A stretch of 64,000 bases of DNA, taken from the NCBI GenBank assembly GCA_910586775.1, contig CAJUJN010000012.1:1-64000 (forward strand), given 5' to 3'. Source of the stretch: an uncultured Acetatifactor sp. GTDB taxonomy: Bacteria > Bacillota > Clostridia > Lachnospirales > Lachnospiraceae. Positions 9,388 to 17,605 of this stretch are shown in pieces. A program made the translations under genes and the position numbers. The notes beneath the pieces were generated by a model. It was given only the letters and a program-made list of their open reading frames with translations. It was not told the DNA's origin and did not search any database. Within the stretch, counting starts at the first letter, position 1; each line of letters starts with the position of its first letter.

Positions 9388-9607
9388 TTCACTTTCCTCC
9401 TGAGATAAATGGTATACTTGTGAGTGCGTTCATTCTTAACAAGCGAAGCGCAGCTTCTATTGTATGCCGTTTTTGTCTTATACTCAGAACCGCCAAAGCT
9501 TATCGGTCTGCCCGCACTCATACCTTACTGAATACCCATTATACCCCCCGGACGGAAAGTCAAGCCCCTTCTTAAAATATCCTGTAAAAATTCACTAAAT
9601 ATAGTTC

Positions 9608-10900
9608 TCAGGACATCCTGATGCGCACAAACCTCCTTTTTCCCACCTTCAGCACATCATCCGTCTGTACCTTTTCCTCTACACTTTCCACCCGGACTCC
9701 GTTCTTCTGCACGCCTCCCTGGGCAATCAGCCGCCTGAACTGTGCTCCGCTGGCGACAATCCCTGCATTTGTCAGCGGACGGACGCAGTCCAGCAAAGTA
9801 CCGCTCTCCAGAACCACCTCCAGTACTTCCGCCTGCTCCGGTACCGCCTTATTGGTAAAAGCTTCCCGGAAAAACTGCTCCGCTTCCGCCGTCTCCGCCC
9901 CGGTGTGGTAGAGCGCCGTAATCATTCTGGCCAGCGCCAGCTTGCAGTCTCTGGGATTGCATCCGTCCGCCAGCGCCTCCTTTACTTTATCCAACTCCTC
10001 CGGCTGAATGTCTGTAGCCAGCTCAAAGTATTTCACAATCAAAGCGTCCGGCACCCGCATCACCTTGGTAAACATGGTCCGGGCGTCCTCGCATATCCCG
10101 ATGTAATTGCCCAGGCTCTTGCTCATCTTTTCCACGCCGTCGATACCCTCCAGAAGCGGCATAAACAGCGCGGCCTGAGGCTCCTGCCCTCTGTCCTTCT
10201 GCAGCTGTCTCCCCATCAGAATATTAAAGGTCTGGTCCGTCCCGCCTAACTCCAGGTCAGCCTTCAGTTCCACGGAATCATATGCCTGCATCAGCGGGTA
10301 AAAAAATTCATGGAGACCAATGGGAATGCCTCCCCGGAAACGATTCTGGAAATCATCCCTCTCCAGCATTCTGGCAACGGTAACGGTGGATGCCAGATAC
10401 AGTACCTCATTCAGGTTCAACAGTTCCAGCCATTCCCCGTTAAAGCGCACCTGGGTTTTCTCCCTGTCCAGAATGCGGAATATCTGCTCCTGATAGGTCT
10501 GGGCATTGTGGAGTACCTCGTTCTCCGTCATAGCCTTCCTTCCCTTGCTCTTTCCTGTGGGATCGCCGATTTTCGCGGTGAAATCACCTATGACTATCAC
10601 TATGTTGTGCCCCAAATCCTGCATCTGTTTCAGCTTCCGCAGGGCAGCCGCATGGCCCAGGTGAATGTCCGGCGCGCTGGGGTCCATGCCGAATTTTACT
10701 GTCAGGGGGATTCCCTCCTGAATGCTTACGGTAAGCTTCGTTTCCAGTTCCGCTTCACCGATCAGTTCCTCTGCCCCCTGTCTGATAACCCGCATCTGAT
10801 GATGTACCTGTCGTCTCACCTCGGCATCTGCCGTCTTATTTGCGCCTGCCTTGTCTGCCTGCGCATTTCCCTCTGTTCTGATTTCTTCTTTTACCTCCAT
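9608..10900 (-). CDS. tyrS: Tyrosyl-tRNA synthetase
   Basis: Charges tRNA-Tyr with tyrosine. The HIGH motif is present as HLGH (residues 80-83) after FGMDPSAPDI, the KMSKS loop lies at 258-262, and a C-terminal S4-like RNA-binding domain runs from about 365 to 430. I prefer the ATG at 10900 (430 residues) because AAAGGAAGGA precedes it, while the longer start at 10921 has no good ribosome site. The first ~35 residues are a charged, low-complexity extension not needed for the fold. Expression should respond to uncharged tRNA-Tyr through the T-box leader upstream. Confidence 0.97.
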   Translation of the reverse strand: MEVKEEIRTEGNAQADKAGANKTADAEVRRQVHHQMRVIRQGAEELIGEAELETKLTVSIQEGIPLTVKFGMDPSAPDIHLGHAAALRKLKQMQDLGHNIVIVIGDFTAKIGDPTGKSKGRKAMTENEVLHNAQTYQEQIFRILDREKTQVRFNGEWLELLNLNEVLYLASTVTVARMLERDDFQNRFRGGIPIGLHEFFYPLMQAYDSVELKADLELGGTDQTFNILMGRQLQKDRGQEPQAALFMPLLEGIDGVEKMSKSLGNYIGICEDARTMFTKVMRVPDALIVKYFELATDIQPEELDKVKEALADGCNPRDCKLALARMITALYHTGAETAEAEQFFREAFTNKAVPEQAEVLEVVLESGTLLDCVRPLTNAGIVASGAQFRRLIAQGGVQKNGVRVESVEEKVQTDDVLKVGKRRFVRIRMS

Positions 10901-11157
10901 TTGCCTGTCCTTCCTTTCCATTATGACTTACTTCAATTATTTTTCTTTCACATTGGCAGACATATGCAATGAAACCGAATTTGCCGCGAAACATTTGAAC
11001 CCCCAGACTTTCATGCAAGGTGGAGCAGTCTGGCCTGCCCTATAGGCTTTTTGCATGGGGGTTTGCTGTAAAAGTCTTCAAATCGGACTCTGCGGTTTTC
11101 GCAGACAGTTTTCCTGAATGATACAGAAAATTCCCGCCCGGACCTTCCTGGCACACG

Positions 11158-11505
11158 ACAAAAAACTCCCGTCCTTCAAAAGGACGAGAGTCATAAACTT
11201 TCGCGCTACCACCTAATGTTTGCAGACTGCTCACGCAGTCCGCCTCTTCGGGTACGTCCGTACATTCTACATTTTATGTCCGGGTGATACCCTAGCACGG
11301 TAACGGGTGCAGGAACCGTCGCAGCCTACTACCTGAAAAATTCCCTCTGTGGATATCACAGACATGTTCCCTGGCTCATATAATAACAGGATTCGGTGCG
11401 AAGCTCAAAGATGTATTCACACGAAGGCTTCCCATGCGCCTCTCATCAGCCGGCTGCTTTCTGTATGCTCCACCATGTGCTACTTCTTCTTATCATTGCT
11501 TTTAT
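11158..11505 (-). promoter_or_regulatory. Tyrosine T-box leader of tyrS
   Basis: Read on the minus strand, this holds a stem I region with a GAATACATC specifier loop (specifier TAC, tyrosine, at 11415-11413). It then has the T-box sequence AGGTGGTAGCGCG around 11204-11216, and a terminator CTCTCGTCC-TTTTGAA-GGACGGGAG followed by a T-run (about 11159-11190). Uncharged tRNA-Tyr should pair with specifier and T-box and prevent termination. The ~240 bases between this terminator and tyrS hold no gene I can support. Confidence 0.93.
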
Positions 11506-11572
11506 CAATCGCTTGAATATGAAATTAAATGTATTATAAGGAAAATAGTTTCGGTTGTCAAGAAAAAATTGC

Positions 11573-11623
11573 TTGACATATTCAGTCTAATGCGTTAGAC
11601 TATGATTGTCTAACGCATTAGAC
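11573..11623 (+). promoter_or_regulatory. Promoter with paired BlaI-type operators
   Basis: TTGACA at 11573-11578 is followed after 17 bases by TAGACT (11596-11601) as a likely -10. Two 16-base dyads, GTCTAATGCGTTAGAC at 11585-11600 and its reverse complement at 11608-11623, cover the -10 and the start region. Their centres are 23 bp apart. This is the expected arrangement for a self-repressing BlaI/MecI-type regulator. Confidence 0.85.
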
Positions 11624-11657
11624 AATCATCCATACGGAGTACCGGCACCAAAAGCCC

Positions 11658-11820
11658 GGTCTGCAGTCGGAAAGGTGAAGTGTATTATCAACCGCTGATA
11701 CAGCCATAAATGCACAATAGCCTGGTCCGCTTGCCGATATGGCGAAGCGTATTATCAACCGCCAATACAGCCATAAATGTACAATAGCCTGGTCCGCTGT
11801 CGAAGTGGCGAAGCTGTCGG
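11658..11820. repeat. 66/67-bp tandem repeat in the BlaI leader
   Basis: Units begin at 11658, 11724 and 11791. The first two are nearly identical (sharing TATTATCAACCG and CAGCCATAAATG) and the third is partial. They lie between promoter and start codon, giving an unusually long, repetitive 5' leader of about 250 bases. Confidence 0.8.
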
Positions 11821-11867
11821 CTGTCAATGCCCGAATTATACATTTTCATATTACGAGGAGGAGTCCC

Positions 11868-12236
11868 ATGGAGACACCAAAAATCTTTGAAAGCGAATAT
11901 CGTTTCTGCCTGATCCTGTGGGAGAACGAACCCATCAACAGCGCAAAGCTTGCCCGGCTGTGCAACGAAAAGCTGGGTTGGAGCCGCACCACTACATACA
12001 CCGTAATCCGGCGCCTGTCCGACCGCGGTGTAGTCAAAAACGAGAATTCTGTCGTCACCTCTCTGGTATCCAAAGACGAGGTGCAGGCCGCAGAAATTGA
12101 CGAACTGGTGGAGAAGACCTTCGAGGGCTCCCTGCCAGCCTTCATAGCGGCATTCACCAGAAGAAAGTCCCTGTCCCGGGAGGAAGTGGCCGAAATCCGG
12201 CAGATGTTGGACCGCTGTGACTCCGATGAAGACTGA
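11868..12236 (+). CDS. BlaI/MecI/CopY-family repressor
   Basis: A 122-residue winged-helix repressor. The N-terminal ~70 residues match the family, including LGWSRTTTYTVIRRLSDRGVV as recognition helix and wing start. The C-terminal half is the dimerisation region that is cut when the partner protease is activated. I use the ATG at 11868 behind GAGGAGGAG. The next gene is the expected M56 protease partner and the promoter upstream has two dyad operators, so autorepression is likely. Nothing shows that a beta-lactam is the signal. Confidence 0.93.
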   Translation: METPKIFESEYRFCLILWENEPINSAKLARLCNEKLGWSRTTTYTVIRRLSDRGVVKNENSVVTSLVSKDEVQAAEIDELVEKTFEGSLPAFIAAFTRRKSLSREEVAEIRQMLDRCDSDED

Positions 12237-12269
12237 CAAACAGGCAAATGCGGAACTTTGTACGCAAGG

Positions 12270-12390
12270 CCGCCAGAATTTACCAGCTTGTCCAGGCCGG
12301 GAATATGGCCGTCGGCCTTAAAGTCACTGTAACGACACTGACTTTGTTATATCACACGACTGTAAATCTATTCGACGTGCAGTATAAATT
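12270..12390. repeat. ~120-bp dispersed repeat, copy B (between repressor and M56 protease)
   Basis: This is the second copy of the element at 3311-3430, in the same orientation relative to the downstream gene. Its central palindrome has one extra mismatch. It fills most of the 167-base gap between the repressor and protease genes and ends two bases before AGGAGA. Confidence 0.75.
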
Positions 12391-12403
12391 AGGAGAACAA
12401 TAT

Positions 12404-14923
12404 ATGGAAACAATATTCCTGCAACTTTTAAACATGAGTATTAACGCCGGATGGCTGATACTGGCGGTTATCCTGCTCCGGCTTCTGCTGAAGAAAGCCC
12501 CCGCCTGGATTTCCTGCCTGCTGTGGGCGTTGGCAGCAATCCGCCTGGTATGTCCCTTTTCCCTGGAAAGCATATTCAGCCTCATCCCAAGCGGAGAGCC
12601 CCTTCCCCGGGAGATAACAATCTCCCCTGCGCCCGTCGTTAACAGCGGCATCGAAATGGTAGACACCGCAGTGAACCCTGTCCTTCAGAAGTCCTTTACC
12701 CCTGCCCCCGGCGCCAGTGCCAATCCCATGCAAATCTGGCTCTTCATCGCCGGCGTAATCTGGGCAGCCGGTGTCTGCATCCTGCTGCTTTACGCCGTGG
12801 CAAGCTCACTGCGGCTATACCTGAAGCTGCGTACTGCGGTACGCCTTCAGGGACATGTCTACCTGAGCGAATTTATCGATACGCCCTTTATTTTCGGAGC
12901 GATACTCCCGCGAATCTATCTGCCTTCCCGTATGCCCGAAGAGTTGCGCGCTCCCGTAATTGCCCACGAACAGGCCCATCTGGAACGTCTGGACTGCTTC
13001 TGGAAAATGTTTGGATATATACTGTTGGCCGTCTACTGGTTCCATCCCCTCTGTTGGGCTGCTTACGCCCTGTTCTGCAGAGACCTGGAGCTGGCCTGTG
13101 ACGAAAAGGTCATCAAAAATTATGACTGTCACCAGAAGAAAGCCTATTCGGAGGCGCTTCTGGCCTGCAGCCTCAGACAACACAAATGGCCGGCTTATCC
13201 TCTGGCCTTCGGTGAGTTGAATGTCAAAAAAAGGATTCAGTCCATCATCAATTATAAAAAACCGGCATTCTGGGCTGTCATTGCCGCTGTTGCCGCCTGC
13301 GTTGCGGTGGCAGTGTGCTTCCTGACAGACCCGGTAAAGGATGCCTCCGATTCCACAGAAAATGCCATGGCAAATTTGGGAACATCGGCTGAATCTTCCG
13401 GAATGCTGGAAGACATTTCGGACACACTGACCCGGAACGGCCTGTCGGAATCGGACACAGCCGGAAACACTGCCCCCTCCGGAACAGGCAATGCCGCCGG
13501 GAACTCCGGTCCCCCTCCCGCCTCCCCCGAACAGCTTGTCAGCCAGTGGACTGCCGCCTTCGTCAGCCGCGACGGAAACAGGATTTCTTCCATGGCATCC
13601 GACGAAGTAATCGCCGACTTAAAAGACCGTGACCTCCTCTCCGGCCCGGAGGGCGGACGCAGCTTTGGAGAATCCAGCCCCTGGCCCCTGGATACGGAAG
13701 CCGACGTAACAATATGCAGCATGGATTCCGGGCAGGCGGAAATCAACTACTATGCCTGGACTTCGGAGCCACATGTGACGGTCTGGAAGGAAATAATCCG
13801 TTATGAGTCTGTAGACGACAGATATATAGTCACCGAAGAATCGCTTCTGTGGCTGGATGATATCTCCACTGGCGAAGCCTTTGCAGCAGCTTACGGCAAT
13901 CCCTTCTCTCTGGACGGCAGCCGGGCAAGCTACCTGGATACAGGAGTCTGGGAAAGTCTGGAACTGAATGCAATGCTCAGTTCTTCCACACTCTACCGGG
14001 ACCTTTTTGAACCGGAAAGCGCAGCCGTGAAACTGCTGAACCTGTCAGATGACTCCTCCAAAGTCAAAGTGGAGCGGATGCTGGCTGAAGAACAGGACAC
14101 CATAGGCCTGGAAATCACCTTTTTACAGGATGGTACTTCCGTACGGATAAGCATGTCCCAGCCGACAGGCGGGAACGGTATCTGGATTCCTCTGGACTAC
14201 AGAATCAGCCCTCTGTACAGGCTCAGCCAGGTAAATTGGGATGAAGTACGGAAACGGCACCTGCCTGTAAGAGCCGATAACAATTGGTGGAACACAAAGG
14301 ATATTATCTTATTTGACAGGATTCCGGACGGAGATATCTCCATCTACGGATACTGCGACGAAGAATGCTTCGGACAGGGTGTCGCTGTTGACATGGGCGG
14401 AAAAATCAGCCTTTTCGACTGGTATTATACAACTGCTCAAACCATTGCGCCGATATTTTACTGGAATGACGCTGCCCGTCAACTGCAGGCATCCCTCCAT
14501 ATCTATACGGGAACCGGGGTTTCTGCCGATGAGCTTCATATCCTGCAGCAGGATGATACCGGCGCATTACAGGACAATGCCTTTGAGATGAATGATTACA
14601 TCAGCCTCCTGGAGGGCAGAATCGGCTTCACGTTCGAAAAAGAGACGGAGATGCTCACTCTTTTTGACCGGATGAATCAGGAAGAACTATGGACATTAAA
14701 AACAGAAGGCCAAAATGTCACTGCCCTGGAACTTGGCTGCATTTCCGAATTTACCCTGGGAAGACAGATTTCCTTCCGGGTAGAACCCGGGTACTTCCCG
14801 GAAGATGCCCCTATTGCCTGGTATGAGGGCATGCCCGCACTGGATTTCGAAATCAGACTGTCGGAAAGCAATGGCAGCTTACAGCTTGAACTGGGAGATA
14901 TTACAGTAACCCCCTTGCATTAA
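12404..14923 (+). CDS. M56-family (BlaR1-like) membrane metalloprotease with large extracytoplasmic domain
   Basis: The N-terminal ~300 residues hold four membrane helices and the cytosolic zinc protease. The HEXXH site is H188-E-Q-A-H192, with ELACDE (229-234) supplying the further ligand, and the last helix is near 285-305. The remaining ~530 residues should be outside the cell and are not a penicillin-binding sensor. They begin with a Ser/Gly/Pro-rich linker and continue into a domain I do not recognise, with no SxxK context. It probably senses something at the envelope and triggers cleavage of the BlaI-type repressor. The ATG at 12404 follows AGGAGA; the longer frame would include the repeat. 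Confidence 0.87.
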   Translation: METIFLQLLNMSINAGWLILAVILLRLLLKKAPAWISCLLWALAAIRLVCPFSLESIFSLIPSGEPLPREITISPAPVVNSGIEMVDTAVNPVLQKSFTPAPGASANPMQIWLFIAGVIWAAGVCILLLYAVASSLRLYLKLRTAVRLQGHVYLSEFIDTPFIFGAILPRIYLPSRMPEELRAPVIAHEQAHLERLDCFWKMFGYILLAVYWFHPLCWAAYALFCRDLELACDEKVIKNYDCHQKKAYSEALLACSLRQHKWPAYPLAFGELNVKKRIQSIINYKKPAFWAVIAAVAACVAVAVCFLTDPVKDASDSTENAMANLGTSAESSGMLEDISDTLTRNGLSESDTAGNTAPSGTGNAAGNSGPPPASPEQLVSQWTAAFVSRDGNRISSMASDEVIADLKDRDLLSGPEGGRSFGESSPWPLDTEADVTICSMDSGQAEINYYAWTSEPHVTVWKEIIRYESVDDRYIVTEESLLWLDDISTGEAFAAAYGNPFSLDGSRASYLDTGVWESLELNAMLSSSTLYRDLFEPESAAVKLLNLSDDSSKVKVERMLAEEQDTIGLEITFLQDGTSVRISMSQPTGGNGIWIPLDYRISPLYRLSQVNWDEVRKRHLPVRADNNWWNTKDIILFDRIPDGDISIYGYCDEECFGQGVAVDMGGKISLFDWYYTTAQTIAPIFYWNDAARQLQASLHIYTGTGVSADELHILQQDDTGALQDNAFEMNDYISLLEGRIGFTFEKETEMLTLFDRMNQEELWTLKTEGQNVTALELGCISEFTLGRQISFRVEPGYFPEDAPIAWYEGMPALDFEIRLSESNGSLQLELGDITVTPLH

Positions 14924-14924
14924 G

Positions 14925-15062
14925 CCGCATCGCCATGTGCGTCAAACCGCATCGCCATGTGCGTCAAACCGCATCGCCATGTGTGTCAAACCGCATCGCT
15001 ATGTGCGTCAAACCGCATCTTTATATGTATCAAACCGCATCACTATATGCGTCAAACCGCAT
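14925..15062. repeat. 22-bp tandem array downstream of the M56 gene
   Basis: Six full copies and a partial seventh of a 22-base unit (CCGCATCGCCATGTGCGTC plus AAA) begin two bases after the stop codon. Later copies drift. There are no spacers, so it is not CRISPR. The rest of the gap to 15259 has no ORF I can support. Confidence 0.9.
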
Positions 15063-15259
15063 ATCCCAAGGCGGCATGCCTGCGGTTTGTGTGCATCCAC
15101 AGCCAGCCTTGCCAAATTTGCTTTTCCATATCGGAATGCCATGTTTATGACACTTTCTGACGGGACTAACCCTGGCGTTCAGGTCTGAACGCCAAATAGC
15201 CGTTGATACAAAGAGCAACTTACCCCACACCGCAAATGCTATTCTGAAACAATGCGGAA

Positions 15260-15820
15260 TCAACTGCATATTTTAAGAAAGTACCGATGCATTTCCAGGC
15301 TGTCGTTCAATTCCGGATGAAATGCCGTCACCAGCTGGCTCCCCTGTCTGGCGGCCACGATTTTGCCGTCCGCTTCGGCCAGAATTTCGGCATCTCCGGA
15401 AACGGCCTCGATATATGGCGCCCGGATAAAGGTCATGGGAATTCTGCCGATACCTGCACATTCCCCTTCCGCATAAAAGCTTCCCAGCTGCCTCCCGTAG
15501 GCATTGCGCCTGACACATATGTCCATGGTTCCAAAGCAGGGCTCGCCGCCGATAACGGACTTCGCCAGCAAAATCAGTCCGGCGCAGGTACCGAATACAG
15601 GCAGCCCGGAGGCAATCTTCCCTTGCAGCGGCCCGAACAGTTCCAAATCCCGCAAAAGCTTCCCCATCACCGTGCTCTCCCCGCCGGGGAGAATCAGCCC
15701 GTCAAAAGGCTGAGCCAGATCCCGCAGCTGACGTATTTCAAAATATGCCGCTCCCAGCCGCTCCAACATGGCTTCATGCTCCGCAAAAGCCCCCTGAAGG
15801 GCCAGAACCGCTATTGTCAT
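15260..15820 (-). CDS. pdxT: Pyridoxal 5'-phosphate synthase, glutaminase subunit
   Basis: This is the class I-type glutaminase that feeds ammonia to PdxS for de novo vitamin B6 synthesis. It is 186 residues, the usual length. GGEST lies at 46-50, the nucleophile Cys79 is in FGTCAGL, and His168/Glu170 are in AFHPEL near the C-terminus. It lies 230 bases downstream of pdxS on the same strand and should be cotranscribed, though that gap contains a 40-bp tandem duplication. Confidence 0.97.
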   Translation of the reverse strand: MTIAVLALQGAFAEHEAMLERLGAAYFEIRQLRDLAQPFDGLILPGGESTVMGKLLRDLELFGPLQGKIASGLPVFGTCAGLILLAKSVIGGEPCFGTMDICVRRNAYGRQLGSFYAEGECAGIGRIPMTFIRAPYIEAVSGDAEILAEADGKIVAARQGSQLVTAFHPELNDSLEMHRYFLKICS

Positions 15821-15951
15821 ATGCTACCTCCAATTCCTTATTCCTCTTCCTGTTTGCTGTCATGCCAGCCCGGTCCTATCGCCGCGAAAGCCCCCCGGAC
15901 AGTCCTCGAAATCCGTTTGCCCCGCAAAGGTACTCCACCTCTGTCACATTC

Positions 15952-16031
15952 CCTGTCCGGTGCCTCACTTCGAATGCAATACAGCAGACGGCCTGTCCGG
16001 TGCCTTATTTCGAATGCAATACAGCAGACGG
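15952..16031. repeat. 40-bp tandem duplication between pdxS and pdxT
   Basis: Two adjacent 40-base copies (15952-15991 and 15992-16031) differ at only a few positions and share TTCGAATGCAATACAGCAGA. They fill much of the pdxS-pdxT gap. No coding role is seen. Confidence 0.85.
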
Positions 16032-16050
16032 CCTGATACTTTGTCCCATA

Positions 16051-16926
16051 TCATTTCCCACGCTCTGCCATCAACAGCGCAATCTCATCCTCATTAATCC
16101 CTACCATGGCCTCGCCCAAATCCGCCGAGAGCTCCGCAATCAGTTTTGCATCCGTGTAGTTTGTCACCGCCTGAACAATGGCCGCTGCACGTTTCGCCGG
16201 ATTGCCGGACTTAAAGATACCGGAACCCACAAATACGCCCTCTGCCCCCAGCTGCATCATCAGCGCCGCGTCCGCGGGAGTCGCCACGCCTCCGGCTGCA
16301 AAATTGACTACAGGAAGCCGTCCGTTCTCATGAACATAACGCAGTAAATCCAGAGGCACCTGCAGCTGCTTTGCCGCCTCGAACAGCTCGTCATCACGCA
16401 GATTCTGTACCCGGCGGATTTCCGCGTTCATTGCCCGCATATGGCGCACAGCCTGAACCACATCGCCGGTTCCCGGCTCTCCTTTGGTCCGGATCATGGA
16501 TGCGCCCTCAGCAATGCGGCGCAGCGCTTCCCCCAGGTCCCGGGCACCGCACACAAAAGGAACCTTGAATTTTGTTTTATCAATATGGTATACATCGTCC
16601 GCAGGAGAAAGGACCTCGCTTTCATCGATATAGTCGATTTCAATCGCCTCCAGTATCTGTGCTTCCACAAAATGTCCGATACGGCACTTTGCCATGACCG
16701 GAATCGACACTGCCTCCTGGATGCCGCGAATCATCCTGGGGTCGCTCATCCGGGACACGCCCCCTGCTGCCCGGATATCCGCCGGAATGCGCTCCAGAGC
16801 CATGACTGCGCAGGCTCCCGCCGCCTCGGCAATCTTCGCCTGCTCCGGGGTGGTTACATCCATGATGACGCCGCCTTTCAACATTTGAGCCAGTTCCTTG
16901 TTCAGTTCATATCTTGTCTTTTCCAT
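16051..16926 (-). CDS. pdxS: Pyridoxal 5'-phosphate synthase, synthase subunit
   Basis: Makes pyridoxal 5'-phosphate from ribose 5-phosphate, glyceraldehyde 3-phosphate and ammonia from PdxT. The 291-residue barrel has the two working lysines, K80 in PVMAKCRIGHF and K148 in IRTKGEPGTG. The start at 16926 (MEKTRYELNK) is supported by AGGAGG just upstream. The open frame continues another 30 codons but only into the 16-bp repeat array, so that extension is rejected. Transcription probably starts near 17450 and crosses the array. Confidence 0.97.
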   Translation of the reverse strand: MEKTRYELNKELAQMLKGGVIMDVTTPEQAKIAEAAGACAVMALERIPADIRAAGGVSRMSDPRMIRGIQEAVSIPVMAKCRIGHFVEAQILEAIEIDYIDESEVLSPADDVYHIDKTKFKVPFVCGARDLGEALRRIAEGASMIRTKGEPGTGDVVQAVRHMRAMNAEIRRVQNLRDDELFEAAKQLQVPLDLLRYVHENGRLPVVNFAAGGVATPADAALMMQLGAEGVFVGSGIFKSGNPAKRAAAIVQAVTNYTDAKLIAELSADLGEAMVGINEDEIALLMAERGK

Positions 16927-16942
16927 CTCTTCCTCCTGTTCT

Positions 16943-17193
16943 GGTTCCACATCAGTCTGGTTCCGCATTGGTCCAGTTATGCATTGCTCCGGTTCTTCAT
17001 TAGTCCTGCTCTGCATTGCTCCGGTTCTTCATTGTTCTGGTTCCGCATTGCTCCAGTTCTGCATTGGTCTGATTCCGCATTGCTCCGGTTCTGCATTGTT
17101 CTGGTTCCGCATTGCTCCAGTTCTGCATTGGTCTGGTTCTGCATTGCTCCGGTTCTGCATTGATCTGGTTCTGCATAGATCTGGTTCCGCACC
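16943..17193. repeat. 16-bp tandem array in the pdxS leader
   Basis: Fifteen contiguous 16-base units run from 16943 to 17182, typified by GGTTCTGCATTGCTCC, with a partial sixteenth. The period is not a multiple of three, so it is not built as coding sequence. It lies between the likely pdxS promoter and the ribosome site and ends about 17 bases before the start codon. Confidence 0.92.
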
Positions 17194-17450
17194 TGCGTCT
17201 CCAATATTATATCCAGCAATCAATTCATCGCATCTGAAAATTCAGGCAACCGAGTTTTTCATATTTTCCCAGTATATTAATGGGTAAATCGGTTACAAAT
17301 TTCTTTTGCCAGACTTCAGCTGAATGCCCTGTCTCCCCTGCATCCACCTGGCTCACTGACTCAGCCTGGAACTGAACCAGTGACCGGAGGTAAGCCAGTG
17401 ACCGGAGATAAGTCCTACCGGTCTGACTCGTTTTTCCCGGGGATAGAGAC

Positions 17451-17509
17451 AGTATATCACATTCTGGTCTGTTTGTAACATCCACTTCTATTATTTTTAA
17501 CCAGACCAG
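17451..17509 (-). promoter_or_regulatory. Likely pdxS promoter with inverted operator-like arms
   Basis: On the minus strand TTACAA (17478-17473) and TATACT (17456-17451) are 16 bases apart, with TG upstream of the -10. The arms CTGGTCTG (17464-17471) and CAGACCAG (17502-17509) form an inverted repeat, one arm lying between -35 and -10. This suits repressor or activator control of B6 synthesis, but the regulator is unknown. No gene is supported in 17194-17605. Confidence 0.55.
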
Positions 17510-17605
17510 TTTGCAGTATTCTGTCCTCGGTCTGCTCCGTTGCGACAGTCAGGCCAATCCCCGGCGCTATCCCTGTTCAGACGCTTTCAGACGCATATTA
17601 CCATA

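Noticed and set aside
11868..14923. Beta-lactam resistance operon
   Set aside because: No beta-lactamase gene is present and the protease lacks a penicillin-binding sensor domain. Only the regulatory scheme is shared.
16927..17016. Extended PdxS N-terminus
   Set aside because: The extra codons are read from the 16-bp array. The standard PdxS start follows AGGAGG at 16926.
14925..17193. Tandem arrays at 14925 and 16943 as CRISPR
   Set aside because: Units of 22 and 16 bases are contiguous with no unique spacers, and no cas genes are present.
17225..17485. 86-codon minus-strand ORF upstream of pdxS
   Set aside because: It overlaps the likely pdxS promoter, has repetitive composition and no recognisable domain.
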